From UBA1219 sp045601425 (GTDB lineage Bacteria > Bacteroidota > Bacteroidia > Bacteroidales > P3), in NCBI GenBank assembly GCA_045601425.1, contig JAZRZP010000006.1, positions 1-64,000 on the forward strand: a stretch of DNA of 64,000 nt, written 5' to 3'. The notes under the pieces are model-generated. The model was not told where the DNA came from, searched no databases, and saw only the letters and a list, made by a program, of their open reading frames with translations. Position numbers and translations under genes: made by a program. This document shows, piece after piece, positions 61,623-64,000 of the stretch (position 1 is the stretch's first letter; the number at the start of each line of letters is the position of its first letter).

Positions 61623-62405
61623 ATGAAAATAGTAGTATGTATAAAACAGGTGCCGGATACAACCGAAGTGAAAATCAATCCGCAAACCGGTACTTTAATT
61701 CGTGAAGGCGTTCCCAGCATTATGAACCCCGACGACAAAGGCGGGTTGGAATTTGCCCTTCAGCTCAAAGAACAGTATGGTGCACACGTTACAGTAATAA
61801 CCATGGGTTTGCCGCAAGCCGACGCCATTTTGCGCGAAGCTCTGGCAATGGGTGTTGACCGTGCCATTCTGCTCACCGACCGCAAATTGGGCGGTGCCGA
61901 TACACTGGCAACATCGAGTGCATTGGCAGGAGCCCTCCGCACCATGGATTACGACCTGATTATCACCGGCCGTCAGGCAATTGATGGCGATACCGCACAG
62001 GTTGGACCGCAGATTGCTGAACACCTCGACCTTCCGCAGGTAAGCTATCTTGAACATCTGGAATACGACGGAAAGAAAACCTTCACCATCCGCAAGCAGA
62101 CGGAAGACGGCTACCAGTTGCTGGAAATGGAAGCTCCGTGCCTCGTTACCGTTCTGGCTTCGGCGGTGAAACCCCGCTACATGAGCGTTAGCGGCATAGT
62201 TGATGCCTACGGCAAGGAAGTTGAAATATGGGGTGCAGACAAAATCGACGTTCCGGAAGAACGCATAGGCAAGGCCGGTTCTCCGACAAGCGTATTCAAG
62301 GCCTTCCCGAAGAGCCTGAAACCCGCAGGCGAGACTTTCGAAGTATCTCCGGAAGAAGCCGTTGAACTCATTATCAACAAATTGAAAGAAAAACATATTA
62401 TTTAA
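61623..62405 (+). CDS. etfB: Electron transfer flavoprotein, beta subunit
   Basis: The 260-residue protein begins MKIVVCIKQVPDTTEVKINP and carries ADTLATSSALAGALR and GRQAIDGDTAQVGPQIAEHL, the ETF-beta signature. It binds the AMP or second FAD and pairs with EtfA. It lies 23 bases behind the dehydrogenase gene and 20 before etfA. Whether this ETF is of the electron-bifurcating class needs alignment with known NADH-binding variants. Confidence 0.95.
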   Translation: MKIVVCIKQVPDTTEVKINPQTGTLIREGVPSIMNPDDKGGLEFALQLKEQYGAHVTVITMGLPQADAILREALAMGVDRAILLTDRKLGGADTLATSSALAGALRTMDYDLIITGRQAIDGDTAQVGPQIAEHLDLPQVSYLEHLEYDGKKTFTIRKQTEDGYQLLEMEAPCLVTVLASAVKPRYMSVSGIVDAYGKEVEIWGADKIDVPEERIGKAGSPTSVFKAFPKSLKPAGETFEVSPEEAVELIINKLKEKHII

Positions 62406-62425
62406 CCCTTTAACCAATTACAGAA

Positions 62426-63427
62426 ATGGATATTTCACAATACAAAGACGTTTATGTATTCGCAGAACAACGCGACGGCATGGTGCAGAATGTAGCCCTC
62501 GAACTTTTGGGCAAAGCACGTGAACTTGCAGACTCGTTGAATGAAAAAGTTGTCGCAATCCTTTTAGGTAAAGGGATTAAAGACAAAGCACAGCAACTTA
62601 TAGCAGCCGGTGCCGACAAAGTTCTGGTTGTGGAAGACGATGTTGTAAAAGATTATCTTACAGAACCTTACACTCAGGCAATAACACAAATCATAAAAGA
62701 ACAGAAACCGAGCATTTTCCTTTTGGGAGCAACTACCATCGGACGAGACCTCGGTCCGCGTTTGAGTGCAAGAAACGTAACCGGTCTTACTGCTGACTGT
62801 ACGAAATTGGAAATCGGTGAAAACCGTGAACTCATGATGACCCGTCCCGCATTCGGCGGAAACCTCATGGCTACAATTCTCTGCAAGGACAACCGTCCTC
62901 AGATGAGTACCGTACGTCCAGGCGTAATGCAGAAAATGGCCGCCGACAACAGCCGCAAAGGCGAGATTGTTGACTACAAGATAACTTTCGACATGGCCAA
63001 GATAAGCCGCGTGAGACTCGTGAAAAATGTAAAGGAACAGAAAACCGTTGCCGACATAGCCGAAGCCAAGATTCTGGTTTCCGGTGGTCGTGGCGTTGGC
63101 AACAAGGAAGGTTTCTGCAAACTGGAAGCTCTGGCAAAAGAACTCGGTGGAGAAGTTTCTTCGTCGCGTGCCATGGTTGATGCCGGTGTTATGGAACAGA
63201 GCCGTCAGGTGGGCCAGACAGGAAAGACCGTCCGTCCGAACCTCTATATGGCCTGCGGTATCAGCGGTGCCATCCAGCATTTGGCAGGTATGGAAGAAAG
63301 CGAATACATCATTGCCATAAACAAGGATAAGTTCGCTCCTATCTTCAACGTTGCCGATCTTGGTATCGTTGGAGATTTACACAAAATCATACCAATGCTC
63401 ACCGAACGTTTGAAATCTGTCAAATAA
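62426..63427 (+). CDS. etfA: Electron transfer flavoprotein, alpha subunit
   Basis: The 333-residue protein has the N-terminal ETF domain (LFLLGATTIGRDLGP-like, with GLTADCTKLEI). The C-terminal FAD domain has VSGGRGVGNKEGFCKLEALA, SRAMVDAGVMEQSRQVGQTG, YMACGISGAIQHLAGMEES and NVADLGIVGDLHKIIPMLTE. It completes the ETF that takes electrons from, or gives them to, the dehydrogenase encoded two genes upstream. A hairpin ends the operon. Confidence 0.96.
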   Translation: MDISQYKDVYVFAEQRDGMVQNVALELLGKARELADSLNEKVVAILLGKGIKDKAQQLIAAGADKVLVVEDDVVKDYLTEPYTQAITQIIKEQKPSIFLLGATTIGRDLGPRLSARNVTGLTADCTKLEIGENRELMMTRPAFGGNLMATILCKDNRPQMSTVRPGVMQKMAADNSRKGEIVDYKITFDMAKISRVRLVKNVKEQKTVADIAEAKILVSGGRGVGNKEGFCKLEALAKELGGEVSSSRAMVDAGVMEQSRQVGQTGKTVRPNLYMACGISGAIQHLAGMEESEYIIAINKDKFAPIFNVADLGIVGDLHKIIPMLTERLKSVK

Positions 63428-63486
63428 CAAAAGTGACGGGTATTTTTCCCGCCTCAGATTTTGATATTTGAATATAAAGTATCAAG

Positions 63487-63535
63487 AAAAGACGTACAGC
63501 GAAATCTCGAGGAGTTCAGACTGTACGTCTTTTTT
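63487..63535. terminator. Bidirectional terminator between etfA and the last gene
   Basis: AAAAGACGTACAG and CTGTACGTCTTTTTT pair over 11 or more bases around a 21-base loop, with A and T runs on the outer sides, between convergent genes. Confidence 0.8.
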
Positions 63536-63599
63536 GTATGTCTGTACACGAAAAAAACTTCACAAAGCATGAAGTTGTCCCATGCAAGTTTCCCACTGA

Positions 63600-64000
63600 T
63601 CAGGAAAAGAGGTATATGCTTGCGAACGATGTAAGCAGAAATATGATGAATACCGTATTGGAAACTTTCGGCTTGTTCTGCGAGAGAAAAAACATCATCA
63701 TGGTGAAAGTCATCGGAATGGCGAAATTCTGCAGGTTCAAAGGCAGTATAGTCTCGTAAAACGAGAATACTATACCGAGCAGGAACAGCAGTAAGATAAT
63801 GGTCGTTTTCTTGCGGTAGATGATGACATTGTTCGAAATCCGCCCCACGGAGGCAAAGGAAGATGCAAATATGAATATCAGGAATATCGCACTTATGCAT
63901 ACTTCTCCGACATTGGTCACGCTGACAGACGGCGAAATTCTGAGCATTTTTGATGAAAGAGCTGAAAATACAGTTTCAAGGCCGTCGGTGAGGAAGAAAT
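63600..64000 (-). CDS. Membrane protein of unknown function, 3' part only
   Basis: The frame is open to the right edge of the window, so the start is missing and about 133 residues are visible. They contain four to five hydrophobic segments (ISAIFLIFIFASSFASVG, TIILLLFLLGIVFSFYE, FAIPMTFTMMMFFLS, NTVFIIFLLTSFASIYLFS) with short loops. There is no motif I can assign. Multi-helix transporters or polysaccharide-type membrane proteins would look similar. The stop is 64 bases from the terminator. Confidence 0.7.
   Translation of the reverse strand, partial: FFLTDGLETVFSALSSKMLRISPSVSVTNVGEVCISAIFLIFIFASSFASVGRISNNVIIYRKKTTIILLLFLLGIVFSFYETILPLNLQNFAIPMTFTMMMFFLSQNKPKVSNTVFIIFLLTSFASIYLFS

Overview
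The window looks like the chromosome of an anaerobic member of the Bacteroidales (Bacteroidota), not a plasmid or phage. Evidence: recurrent promoters of the Bacteroidota type (a TTG near -33, about 20 bases, then TAnnTTTG near -7); many proteins with C-terminal type IX sorting-like tails; BspA-like leucine-rich repeats; Omp28-type lipoproteins; a patatin/beta-barrel fusion; an RprY-type regulator; and a fermentative set (2-oxoacid:ferredoxin oxidoreductase, methylmalonyl-CoA mutase small subunit, acyl-CoA dehydrogenase with EtfBA). I cannot name the species from sequence alone.

Layout. 1-1050: a serine recombinase of the Mpi invertase type that has lost its helix-turn-helix, near a strong palindrome. 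1053-9759: korAB, then a co-directional run of clpS, an NfeD-like gene, floA, a DUF2148 ferredoxin-like gene, a short YidE/AspT-type permease and an S9 peptidase lipoprotein. 10014-18107: a secreted leucine-rich repeat protein, topoisomerase IV subunit B followed by an acidic/histone-H1-like protein, and a large surface protein of fibronectin-like repeats whose last two repeats are dead. 18351-22818: mutA without mutB, tRNA-Leu(UAG), a decayed lipoprotein, a tiny lipoprotein, an AT-rich spacer full of TTACA(A/T)(A/T)TGTAA palindromes, and the XRE-type regulator it precedes. 22825-30733 (minus strand): the corA-phoH-tsaC operon, an AT-rich island with a zinc-ribbon membrane gene and a 124-base nested hairpin, and dnaX-antiporter-dapF, with dnaX interrupted at a run of 11 A.

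30951-45046: clpB, a secreted type IX cargo, a nucleoside-type MFS permease, efp, an SUMF1-like lipoprotein divergent from a glycosyltransferase plus a secreted protein with an 11-residue SFPD repeat, an orphan OmpR-family regulator, a cyclophilin, a long signal peptidase I and a patatin-barrel protein. 45116-57367: alaS, a VWA-barrel protein, an outer membrane barrel, a DPP IV-type peptidase, two tandem Omp28-like lipoproteins, ribF, a small LRR protein and an omega-amidase-like nitrilase. 57541-64000: purH, mreB, the acyl-CoA dehydrogenase/etfB/etfA operon, and the 3' end of an unrecognised membrane protein.

Most genes are housekeeping or envelope genes. The signals most worth checking are the split dnaX reading frame, the operator array in front of the XRE regulator, the nested inverted repeat in the 26 kb island, the SFPD-repeat protein, and the several genes found without their usual partners (parE without parC, mutA without mutB, mreB without mreC, rprY without a kinase). 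I saw no CRISPR array, restriction system, prophage or full insertion sequence.
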